Assembly (NCBI GenBank): GCA_027596945.1 | Contig: JADGJH010000415.1 | Location: forward strand, 1 to 17,188 | DNA: 17,188 nt | Direction of reading: 5' to 3' | Source: Physocladia obscura | Lineage: Eukaryota > Chytridiomycota > Chytridiomycetes > Chytridiales > Chytriomycetaceae | Shown: piece by piece, positions 8,637 through 16,012 of the stretch | How positions within the stretch are numbered: position 1 is the stretch's first letter | Layout: each line of letters begins with the position of its first letter | Made by a program: the position numbers and the translations under genes | The notes under the pieces: generated by a model | Told to the model about the DNA's origin: nothing | Databases searched by the model: none | The model's input: only the letters and a program-made list of their open reading frames with translations

Positions 8637-10115
8637 ATGAAACTCATGTTTCCACAAACGACGCTTGGAAGTATTGGCAAAGGGTTTGCAGCTCTTGAAG
8701 GGCCTGTTATTCGGTGCGTGTTTCTATTTTTGCTGTTGATCTTACACTTACAAACTGTCCAAAAAAGAACACTAGGCGTTTTTCTGGTTGGTGGAACGAT
8801 TGCACTCATCTCGTCACTTGGATACGAACTGCTCAGCTTCTCGATTCCATTAACATTCGCTCCGTTATCTTCAACTGCACCGCCCTCCATTATCACTATT
8901 TTATACTGGCTCAACATGGCCTTTGCCTGCTACATTGTCACAGTCATTGCGTGGAACTTTTGTTTCTGTGTTATTACCAAGCCAGGCTATACGAATTTTC
9001 TGGTTCGCTTCCCGACTATTACATTTTGCGTTTTCTCTTCTAATTGCGTGTGCAGCATGATGAACTTTCGAAACTGCGATCGAAATCTTTTTCCTCACAG
9101 TCCGAAACTGTAAATAGCTCAAGTAATAATGCTGAAATTGACGATTCGAGAACTCAAGACAATGCAGCCCTTCTAATTTCCACGTCTGGCGAAACAGCAG
9201 CTGTAAACATTGAAAAAAGTGACAAGTATGGCGTTTTAGCAATGAAAAAATGCAGGCATTGTGGAATTCCAAAGCCAGAGCGAGCTCACCATTGCAAAGT
9301 CTGCAAACGATGCATTATGAAAATGGATCATCGTTGAGTATTTTTGATCAAATGATTCAAATCATTGTTTTCCACAACAGACTGCCCTTGGATCAATAAT
9401 TGGTGGCTTCGTTTTGTCTAATTTCCCGGTCATTTATCTCTGCTATAGTGCTAATTATGCGTTCAAAAATGTGACAGTGTCGGCCATTTTAATCATCGAT
9501 ATTTTACTCTATTTACTATCTACGCTACAATCGGAACAGATTATTTTGCCATGCTCAATGCACCAATATTTTATGATATTTTCTTTGCAAAGCAGGTACG
9601 TTATGCTTTCTTTTTTCTGCCATATATTCCAATTTATGTTTCGTACCTTTTATTGCATTTCAGAAAAAATTTAAAATCTCGAAATCTGTTCGGGTTGACA
9701 TATTTTTGTTACTTTTTCTGCTCGCCTCAGCGCTTGCAGTGATGGTTGGTGGTCTCGCTGGGATGAATTTGTACAATATATGCACCGCGCAAACGCAAAT
9801 TGAAGTTCTCGACAATCGTTGGTTGCGAAATATGGCGCAAACGCACGGTGGAACATTTGTTAACGAAGTTTGTTTATTTATTTCTGTCGATGTGCTACTA
9901 TTAAATCAAATTTTTCACCTGCACCTTGCAATTAGTTTGATGTCGGAACTATTCGAAACTTCCGTATTCATTTCAATATCCGAACGAAAAATTGGCGGGG
10001 GTGGCTGGGCCTTCTGACATTTAAAACAAGGGTGCCTGTAGGAGACGGCGTAAGGTATACCAAAGTAAGCAGTTTGTATGGAGGAGTAGATGCTCGTGAT
10101 ACGGAATTTGTATGA
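8637..10115 (+). CDS. DHHC palmitoyltransferase, ZDHHC16-like
   Basis: Six exons (8637-9002, 9056-9332, 9381-9402, 9478-9595, 9664-9867, 9936-10115) give 388 aa. Several membrane segments lie in the first ~110 residues and two more at ~228-250 and ~272-300. The cysteine-rich domain starts at Cys188 ([15 protein letters not shown]), carries the catalytic DHHC at 213-216 and continues [27 protein letters not shown] resembles animal ZDHHC16 more than other classes I know. A TTxE-like TQIE is at 305-308, and [11 protein letters not shown] at 328-338 resembles the conserved C-terminal PaCCT region. The enzyme would self-acylate on Cys216 and transfer palmitate to cytosolic-face cysteines of membrane proteins. 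A Ser/Asn-rich loop (~123-187) precedes the Cys-rich domain. The start is the first ATG after CHMP1. Confidence 0.92.
9003..9055 (+). other. DHHC gene intron 1
   Basis: 53 nt, donor GTTCGC, acceptor GTGTGCAG, phase 0. It joins TNFL to HDELSK. The unspliced frame terminates at 9113, before the Cys-rich domain. Confidence 0.75.
9333..9380 (+). other. DHHC gene intron 2, inside the DHHC motif
   Basis: 48 nt, donor GTTGAG, acceptor CACAACAG. It splits the second His codon of DHHC (C|AC). Only this splice restores the catalytic tetrapeptide. Confidence 0.9.
9403..9477 (+). other. DHHC gene intron 3
   Basis: 75 nt, donor GTGGCT, acceptor GTGACAG. It splits the Cys222 codon (TG|T) and joins PWINN to [10 protein letters not shown], an exact family match. 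Confidence 0.9.
9596..9663 (+). other. DHHC gene intron 4
   Basis: 68 nt, donor GTACGT, acceptor GCATTTCAG, phase 0. It joins FFAKQ to KKFKISK ahead of the last membrane segment. Confidence 0.85.
9868..9935 (+). other. DHHC gene intron 5
   Basis: 68 nt, donor GTTTGT, acceptor GCAATTAG, phase 0. It joins TFVNE to FDVGTIRNF, giving the C-terminal motif expected of the family. Confidence 0.85.
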
Positions 10116-10525
10116 ACGGTTGCAGAGTCAAAATAAAAATAAAAATAAAAAGCTAAATTTTGTCAAGGAAGCGGAAACTTATGACGTGGCTAAACTTCTC
10201 TGTCTTTTTAATTCAAACCGAGAATATAAAATACCAGCATTTTGTAATAAATTACTAAGAATAAAAAAGGGGTGGGTTGAAAATTAAAAATGGTAATATC
10301 AATTCACGTTGTGAATTCTGTAAATTTCCCTATCATGTTGTATAAGATTGGAGAATCTCACTAGTGTAAATTTGATACGCAAATATTTTTCAACAGGCTG
10401 TGAATATCTATAAAAACTTATTCAAAATTGCAAAATAATTATTATTATTTCAAATAAACTTATGAATCCACTGCTTAAACATTTTCTTTGTTTCTTTGAA
10501 CAAATGTTTTTCAAAACAGCAATTG
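10116..10525. other. Convergent intergenic region
   Basis: 410 bp between the DHHC stop and the CRAL-TRIO gene stop. It holds (AAAAAT)-like short repeats at 10131-10153, a perfect inverted repeat at 10301-10317 (AATTCAC-GTT-GTGAATT), and an AATAAA near 10451. A 65-codon plus-strand frame overlaps the DHHC 3' end but shows no recognisable domain. It is most likely two facing 3' UTRs. Confidence 0.5.
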
Positions 10526-11678
10526 TCAAATACTAGAAATGCTACGCAAATATACTTGATGCTCGTACTTGAAATTAAACCCCCCGCCAAACTCAGTCGG
10601 CAACATATCTGCAGAAATAATTTCAAGAATACTAAACTCTTTGCTGATGTTAGTATTACTGCTCTTTGGAGACTGCTCAACAGAAGAATCTGATGATGCC
10701 GAATCGGAAATTATTGGTGAAGAATGGTACCAATTACTAATACTACCACTGATGCTGCTATTATTATTATGAGGACTGTTACGTTTCCGAGAAACAGTTA
10801 CAAGGTGAACTTTAGCAATCGTAATAGGATCCATGGCTGGTTTTAGCATATTAAAGAGACCAGTAACAATTATTGAAGGATTGATGAGGCAGAACACGCC
10901 AAGACGTTCAGGATAATGTGTTCTGGAAGGCCATTAATAATGACAAATTGATTGACGAAAATTATTATACTATTAAACAAAAAATAAAAAAGTAACTTAC
11001 TGTAAGGTATCCAGATATTTTCTAGCAACAGCTATTGGAGGAGCGTTGAACATTCCAAGCCCTTCCCAATCAACACAGACAGACATCTTTTCAATGCCGG
11101 GAGGCATGATTTTAATAGTGTTTTCAACTGACCAGACAAGAAATTTCAAGGCAGCATCAGGGTTTTTCGCGTGGTCGAGGCGCGGAATTACAAACAGAAT
11201 AGGTCGACCAGTCTTATCGAAACCTGAATTAAACATTTTTCCGAATTTTGCTTCAGCTTCAATATCGGACAGTTTAATTGCATGAGGTTTATAGTGAAGT
11301 CGCCTGAAATAAATATTTAACAAAATAACAAGACAAAATAATGTCAAACAGAACTGAAATTTTTTTTGATAATCATCGAAGTATTATCAGTTCACTTTAC
11401 CATTGTAACGTCGATTTTAATTTGCTTGCGGCCGCATCCAATTTCCACTTACAGTCAGTGAGATAGCGTCTGGCAGTAGTTTTATCGGCCCATTTATAGA
11501 GAATGCGCACTTCGTCCGGTGTCGGCGGACCATCGAGTGAAGCAATCAGGTTGGGTATTTGTGCGTTGAGCGAATCAACGGCAGCCCATTGCTCGTTGCT
11601 CAGATTGTATTCAGGCAACACAATGGGTGAATTTTCGGGTAGTTGCAGTATCGGCGCATTTGCATTGTTTGGCACCAT
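10526..11678 (-). CDS. CRAL-TRIO (Sec14-like) lipid-transfer protein
   Basis: Three exons (11678-11401, 11303-11001, 10922-10526) give 325 aa. An N-terminal CRAL-TRIO-N helical part ends with TARRYLTDCKWKLDAAASKL and KSTLQWR. The lipid-binding domain follows: GFDKTGRPILFVIPR, SVCVDWEGLGMFN, YLDTLQTHYPERLG, INPSIIVTGLFNMLKPAMDP and, near the end, LPTEFGGGF (301-309). These are the standard Sec14 landmarks, so the protein should bind a phospholipid or other lipid in a closed pocket and move it between membranes; the ligand cannot be told. Oddly, residues ~239-287, rich in Ser and Asn, interrupt the domain between the KVHLVTV strand and the ISKEFSILEII helix. The start is the first in-frame ATG; the frame stays open upstream to ~11825 but has only a GTG. 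Confidence 0.88.
10923..11000 (-). other. CRAL-TRIO gene intron 2
   Basis: 78 nt, donor GTAAGT, acceptor CTTCCAG. It splits a Gln codon and joins YLDTL(Q) to THYPERLG, conserved in Sec14 proteins. Confidence 0.88.
11304..11400 (-). other. CRAL-TRIO gene intron 1
   Basis: 97 nt, donor GTAAAG, acceptor TATTTCAG. It splits the Trp codon of TLQW|R. A closer AG (TTTCAG at ~11353) would break the conserved QWR..Y pattern. Confidence 0.82.
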
Positions 11679-12214
11679 TGGATACGATTCTTGTATGGAT
11701 GAGATATTGAACCTTTCCGTTCCGTGCTTTTTTTTTTTTGCACGTTTTTTGTCGACAAAATATTTGTTTATTCGCGATTTTTGAGGCAACACGTTGTGAT
11801 TGTGCGGCTTCTTTTTTTCTGCTTCAAAACACTTTTAGTTTCGCGTGACAGAATAACGCTGAAGCAATCAAAAGAAGAAAAACAGAGCGTCCGCAATAAT
11901 AACGCCAACAGAGAGAAATAAGTAAACAAGCAACCTACAAACGCAAATCACACCTTATTCAAAAAAGTTTCTGAACTAAATCCAACCATAAGTCCCGCAC
12001 CAATAACCTTTCAGTGCACCGACGCAACAGTTTCAAGTATGGTATTTCTTACCGACTTTGTTTCCTGAACAAACACAGCAAATATTGTATTTCCATAAGC
12101 GGTATGCAAATAAAATGAACAAAGTTTCTGTCCAAAATTCATAAATTTATTACCATTTTTCCATCTCATATTTACGTGCTTTGCCCATTCTATTTCGGTA
12201 GTTGCAATTAACTT
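11679..12214. promoter_or_regulatory. 536-bp upstream region of the CRAL-TRIO gene
   Basis: The region lies between tandem minus-strand genes. The half nearest the CRAL-TRIO start continues its open frame with Lys-rich codons but no ATG. It also holds a perfect hairpin at 11723-11744: CGTGC and GCACG arms around a 12-base homopolymer (A in the transcript sense). I see no other gene. An upstream non-coding or start-bearing exon is possible here. Confidence 0.4.
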
Positions 12215-12729
12215 TCACAAATCATCCTCTGTTAAGCTCACAAAGCACAGCTGATTTAGTTCATCTATATTGTACCGTGCATTCGCCAAAGCCACCGGTG
12301 TATTTCCCTGAAATATTCGCGTAAAAAAAAAATAAATTATAAAATCGCCATCGCACTCACGAGTAGAGCTCGTTCTTCCAATCGCATTGTTAACGAATGC
12401 GGAAAATCAGAAGACGCGCCAGGTTGATCAAATGAAGATGACGATGATGATCCGTCAAATGAATATGAAGAATATGACGACGAAGAAGACGAAAATGACG
12501 ACGTGAATGACGAGGAAGAAAATGATGCTGTTGCAGAGAGTGTTTGTTGATCCGTTGCTGCGTCTGGATTTGAAGAATTTGCGACTGATTTCACCAGACC
12601 TATATTCCGTCGAAGTGGCGTTGTTGAAGATATAGAGCTCATTAATCCACTGGTTAAAGTTGCCACAGATATTCCGAACGCTGTGTGTCGCATCGGTGTG
12701 CGACACCGCAACAGCGTTTGCCCAAACAT
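12215..12729 (-). CDS. Small Ser-rich protein with mitochondrial presequence-like N terminus
   Basis: Two exons, 12729-12361 and 12307-12215, give 153 aa. The first 48 residues (MFGQTLLRCRTPMRHTAF and on) contain Arg, Ser and hydrophobic residues and no acidic ones, as in mitochondrial targeting peptides. Residues ~66-98 are a Ser/Tyr/Phe run. The last 40 residues look folded: MRLEERALL, then exon 2 GNTPVALANARYNIDELNQL. GNTPVALA resembles the core of one ankyrin repeat, but a single partial repeat is not enough for that call. I do not recognise the protein. It starts 55 bp after the VHS gene stop, on the same strand. Exon 2 contains an alternative donor (GTGAGC at 12238-12233), so the true C terminus may differ. 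Confidence 0.5.
12308..12360 (-). other. Intron of the Ser-rich protein gene
   Basis: 53 nt, donor GTGAGT, acceptor ATATTTCAG, phase 0. Both sites are strong, which is the best evidence that this open frame is a real gene. Confidence 0.65.
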
Positions 12730-12784
12730 TTCTTGAAATAAAAAAAAACGAAGAAATGCATGGGAATAAAGGCTGTTTGTTTAT
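12730..12784. promoter_or_regulatory. 55-bp tandem gap between the VHS gene and the Ser-rich gene
   Basis: Same length and orientation as the CHMP1/membrane-hairpin gap. It holds an A/T-rich stretch with T-runs in transcription sense just upstream of the ATG. No recognisable element. Confidence 0.3.
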
Positions 12785-13790
12785 TCAAGGGTGAACTCCA
12801 GGCTGATATTTTTTGAAGAATGTATCACGTCCATCAGCGAATCGCGATGCACTCTCAGTAAGCTTGAATTCCTTCTTCTTTGGCAACTTGTCTTTCGCCT
12901 GTTGCACGACTCTGGCAACCAAATCGGAGGCAATTGGGTACCCAGCATCAACAAGATGTTCAAACAAACGCATCATTTTTAAAACTGGATCCGGACCTCC
13001 TGTGTTGAGCAACGGCGCTATGCGGTGCATTTGTTATCAATGTTTAAAAAAAATATTTAAAAAAACACAGCAACAGAAATTGCAACTAAACTTGTGTAGT
13101 CGATCTCAACAAGTTGCCATTCAGCAATCATTTTGATGCAGAGATCAACGTTTGCTTGAGACGTAGTCTGTTGATCAATGAGCATTTCTTTTCAAACATG
13201 GAAATTCCGAAGAAATCGACTAACTGGTCGCTCAATAAAGTTTCTCAACAAGTGGGCATATATTGAAACGGTGTTAACAAAGACAATTCCGCAGTTGCGA
13301 TACAAAATATCAAGAACCACAAGCGTATGATGAACTCTCACTACCACAAAAAATTAAAATTAAAATTAGCAGTGGGAAAAAATGGTAAATATATATTTTG
13401 TTTGTCATCTTTTACCGTCGTTATCGGAATAAAGTTTGAACATACAAGTCCAAACAGCCTCCAGGGCACCCTTGCCTATAGACACCGTGAAGTAATGGCT
13501 TTTCACCATCGCAACAACTTCGAACACAGAAACCACCGGAACTACGTCAAGTTCTGGGCGTGTGATATCTACCGATTTAGATGTTAAATCAAACCATCAA
13601 CTCAAGCACAATCATTGAACTGAATAGTCAAAAATAAAAAATGATTTCAACTGATGATTGCGTCGGCTATCTCTCCTTTTGGTTTCGAGCGCATATCGCC
13701 GACAATCGCAAGACCGTCATTCAGACGGTATCCTGTGTGTGGTAGCTCAGAAACATTTGTCTCCGTGTACCACTTTTTGATTGCATTCAT
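12785..13790 (-). CDS. VHS-domain protein (endosomal sorting family)
   Basis: Five exons (13790-13652, 13568-13416, 13340-13225, 13167-13092, 13017-12785) join without a stop to give 238 aa. The product reads like a VHS/ENTH superhelix: LNDGLAIVGDMRSKPKGEIA, then EAVWTCMFKLYSDND, VRVHHTLVVLDILYRNCG, VSIYAHLLRNFIE, ANVDLCIKMIAEWQ and PVLKMMRLFEHLVDAGYPI. HHTLVVLDILYRNCG matches the VHS helix (family form A-x-x-LLD-x-LVxNCG), and IAEW plus the last helix match its C-terminal end. VHS domains in GGA, TOM1 and STAM/Hse1 bind cargo or ubiquitin at endosomes and the Golgi. No GAT, SH3 or UIM follows; the ~50-residue tail is basic (KDKLPKKKEFK). Family assignment is by eye. The start is the first ATG of exon 1; an upstream exon cannot be excluded. 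Confidence 0.68.
13018..13091 (-). other. VHS gene intron 4
   Basis: 74 nt, donor GTTTAG, acceptor CGCATAG. It splits a Thr codon (A|CG) and joins VEIDYT to (T)PLLNTGG. Confidence 0.65.
13168..13224 (-). other. VHS gene intron 3
   Basis: 57 nt, donor GTTAGT (same hexamer as the GH31 intron), acceptor ATCAACAG, phase 0. It joins FIERP to TTSQANVDLC. Confidence 0.7.
13341..13415 (-). other. VHS gene intron 2
   Basis: 75 nt, donor GTAAAA, acceptor GTGGTAG. It joins YSDND to (V)RVHHTLVVLD, placing the two VHS helices in the right order. Confidence 0.7.
13569..13651 (-). other. VHS gene intron 1
   Basis: 83 nt, donor GTTGAA, acceptor CGGTAG. It joins IADAII to (N)ITRPELD. Weak donor, but reading through stops at once. 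Confidence 0.6.
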
Positions 13791-14940
13791 TGATTGGTTT
13801 TTTGATGAAAAAACTTTTCGTGATCTTGATTAATTCAATTTATATCAATCACTGTTTTTCCTGCTTTCCGTAATCTCCGCATGCTTTTTTTTCTTCTTTT
13901 GTTTATCATCTCCCTCTTGTCTTTGGTCTCTTTTATCCTTTTTTTTTTCTAATTTTTTTTCTCATTTTTTTCTTCTTTCATGAGGCAATTGAAGGCAAGA
14001 AATAAAAAATATTGAAACAGCAATTCCAGTCATGGAAACAACGGCAGTTTCAACAGAGCTGCTGGTATATTCGTGCACAGCTAATGACAGGCCAATTGGA
14101 AAATTAAGTTTATAATTTATAATTTTACATAGTGTGATTACAAAATATGCTGTGTTGAATCTCATTGACAATTTATAATTTTGAATTTCGCCGAAATAGA
14201 AAAATAATAAAAATTCATTTGAAAAAGAAAAATTCAAATAGAAATACAAACAAGAAAAGGTGTTAATTTTACCGTTCACCACTCGACCCTTACGATAAGA
14301 AGTCGTTTCAAAGACATGGGTAAATCAGCGAATAATGGTATCCAATTTTCCTTCACTAGAAATTTTACAATAGACATCGTTACAATAAACTATTACTTTT
14401 CCCTTTTTTTTCTTTCTTTTTTATATTTTTTTTAAGCCTCTTTAAGCCAGTTGCAAACTTTTTGTTTTCAATTGGCAAGTTCGTAACAAAAAAGACACAA
14501 GCAGAGACTTTCATTGGAAAGTTGTTCTAAACGATATTCAAAAAAACTCTTTCCAATTTTCATACAATATAAAAAAATATATAAAAAGAAGTGATAATAA
14601 ATTTATAGCTTTCACTATTTCTTGGTGCTTTGTCAATATTTTTTATCTTGCGTGGAAGTATTTGATGAAAGTTCGATACTGACGGCATAGTTTGGGAGTA
14701 TTAAAGAGCAGTCATTGCTGTTTGAAGCAAAGAGAAGCAAATATTTCTATGAAATGTAAAAACCCAGATTCTGCAACTCGTATGCAGTCGTGTTTTTGCC
14801 AATGAGTTCATTGATGATGCCATCAAAAAATCTTAAGGAAAAAAAAGGAAAGCCAAGCAAGTTAGAAATCAAATTTGATAGAGTTCGAAGAACCACATTA
14901 ACAGTGCCCTGACCAGAGATAGAGAGATACGAAATAGACA
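13791..14940. other. 1.15-kb region without a confident gene
   Basis: The first part (13850-13980) is a pyrimidine-rich tract on the plus strand, purine-rich in the sense of the VHS gene and probably its upstream region. A less AT-rich island at 13987-14096 reads on the minus strand as a Ser-rich piece, a hydrophobic helix (VSMTGIAVSIFFISCLQL) and RRKK before a stop, which could be a terminal exon. A minus-strand frame at 14747-15001 overlaps the ECL1-like first exon. I could not link these into one gene. 14390-14440 is another T-rich tract. The stretch next to 14941 must hold the ECL1-like promoter. Confidence 0.4.
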
Positions 14941-15655
14941 ATGGAATACTTTGTACAATGGTGCTTGGTGTGTGAGAAGCAGCTGGAGGTTGGTGAAACA
15001 TATTGGCCGATTTTAGAGTGCATTACAACAGCTTCCTGACATAGTTTTGACTCAGCATCAGGGACTTTACTGTTCAACGGCGTGTCTCAAAGCGGACTTT
15101 ATTCTGAAAAAGACGCCACCGGAATGCGAATCTGGCCGTCAATCCTCGTTGGTCAAGTACAACAACAACAACAACGTTCTCCTCAGCGAAGTGCCGATTA
15201 ATAATGGGTCTTCGGAATACACAAGTTACCCGCCGCTCACGGTAAACAATGCGCCAAAAATACCAAGCACACAACCAAATGCTTCTGTGTCTGTTTTGCC
15301 GCCCGCCGCAACTTCACTTCCGTCACTGTTTACTACAGCATCTGCCTCCAGTTCCGTGTCTCTGCATACCAACAATAAATTCTTGATGACAGTAGTCCAA
15401 AATTCTGACTCACACCACCAGAAAAATTTCCATTCGGAACCAACTTCGCGTCAATCGAAAGACCCACTTTCGCGCCGATTCTCTCTCAGAAGCGATTCGG
15501 AAACTCCTGCATCACATGCCGAGCTTCTCCTTTTCCAGCAGAGCATTCTTGCTCCTGCATTTTCTTTAGAGTTTCAATCGAGAAATACTCAAGGAAAACC
15601 TCATTCTGGTGTCAAAAAGGACTCTTCAATTTCTGGTCTCTTTGACGGCTGTTGA
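14941..15655 (+). CDS. ECL1-like zinc-binding protein
   Basis: Two exons, 14941-14988 and 15032-15655, give 223 aa. The N terminus is a compact Cys site: C8-x2-C11 from exon 1 (WCLVCEKQLE) and C30-x3-C34 from exon 2 (GLYCSTACLKADF). Two Cys pairs with GLYCS at the extreme N terminus, followed by a long disordered Ser/Pro/Asn-rich tail, is the layout of the fungal ECL1/2/3 'life-span regulatory factor' family. Its fission-yeast members bind zinc and extend chronological lifespan, though they are much shorter (roughly 80 aa). The tail carries a PKA-type RRFS at 164-167 within SRRFSLRSDSE. The start is the only ATG upstream that adds the first Cys pair. Another zinc-knuckle family remains possible. 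Confidence 0.65.
14989..15031 (+). other. Intron of the ECL1-like gene
   Basis: 43 nt, the shortest firm intron here. Donor GTTGGT, acceptor TACAACAG, phase 0. It lies between the two Cys pairs, and without it exon 1 stops after 36 codons. Confidence 0.65.
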
Positions 15656-16012
15656 TTTTTTCTTTTTTCTTTTTTTTCCGTTTATATCTATATTTCGTCT
15701 TCTTTCATTCTCTTTAGTCATTGCTTTTTTGTTTTTTCTTTGTTTGACTTGATGCTGCTACTTTTTTTGTATATTTTTTTCACTTTTCTTGGAACAAAGA
15801 AAAAAAATCTTTCTTCAATGCTTAAAGTTACTGATAAAACATACAAAAACTAATGTTACCATGGCATCTAGTCAGCCAAAAATTTTGATAATACGCCAAA
15901 AAGTCGAAAATAACGCGAAACCAGTCAGATTAAATTAAATATACTACAGGTGACGAAGGGTTGCTGAAAAAGCTGCTTGCAGTAATTGCATTGATATCTG
16001 AAATTGCAGGGA
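15656..16012. other. Convergent intergenic region with polypyrimidine tract
   Basis: 357 bp between the ECL1-like stop and the last stop of the unresolved minus-strand gene. 15656-15788 is strongly T/C-rich with several T-runs and is probably the ECL1-like 3' UTR. The rest is AT-rich with no gene or RNA that I can see. Confidence 0.45.

Noticed and set aside
10090..10287. 65-codon plus-strand frame overlapping the DHHC 3' end
   Set aside because: It overlaps the last DHHC exon in another frame, is Lys/Asn-rich from the AT-rich repeat, and shows no domain.
12430..12545. Plus-strand Asp/Glu-rich reading frame opposite the Ser-rich gene
   Set aside because: It is preceded by an in-frame TGA, has no start or splice context, and is explained as the complement of Ser codons in the minus-strand exon.
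13725..13760. TGGTAGCTCAG resembling a tRNA A box
   Set aside because: There is no matching B box or cloverleaf nearby, and the sequence is coding in VHS gene exon 1 (SELPHTGY). No tRNA, rRNA or CRISPR array was found anywhere in the window.
14080..14500. Possible transposon or viral remnant in the AT-rich gap
   Set aside because: I saw no terminal repeats, no target-site duplication and no transposase, reverse transcriptase or integrase motif.
14747..15001. 84-codon minus-strand frame starting with ATG
   Set aside because: It overlaps the ECL1-like first exon, whose Cys pair is better evidence, and I found no downstream exon that extends it convincingly.
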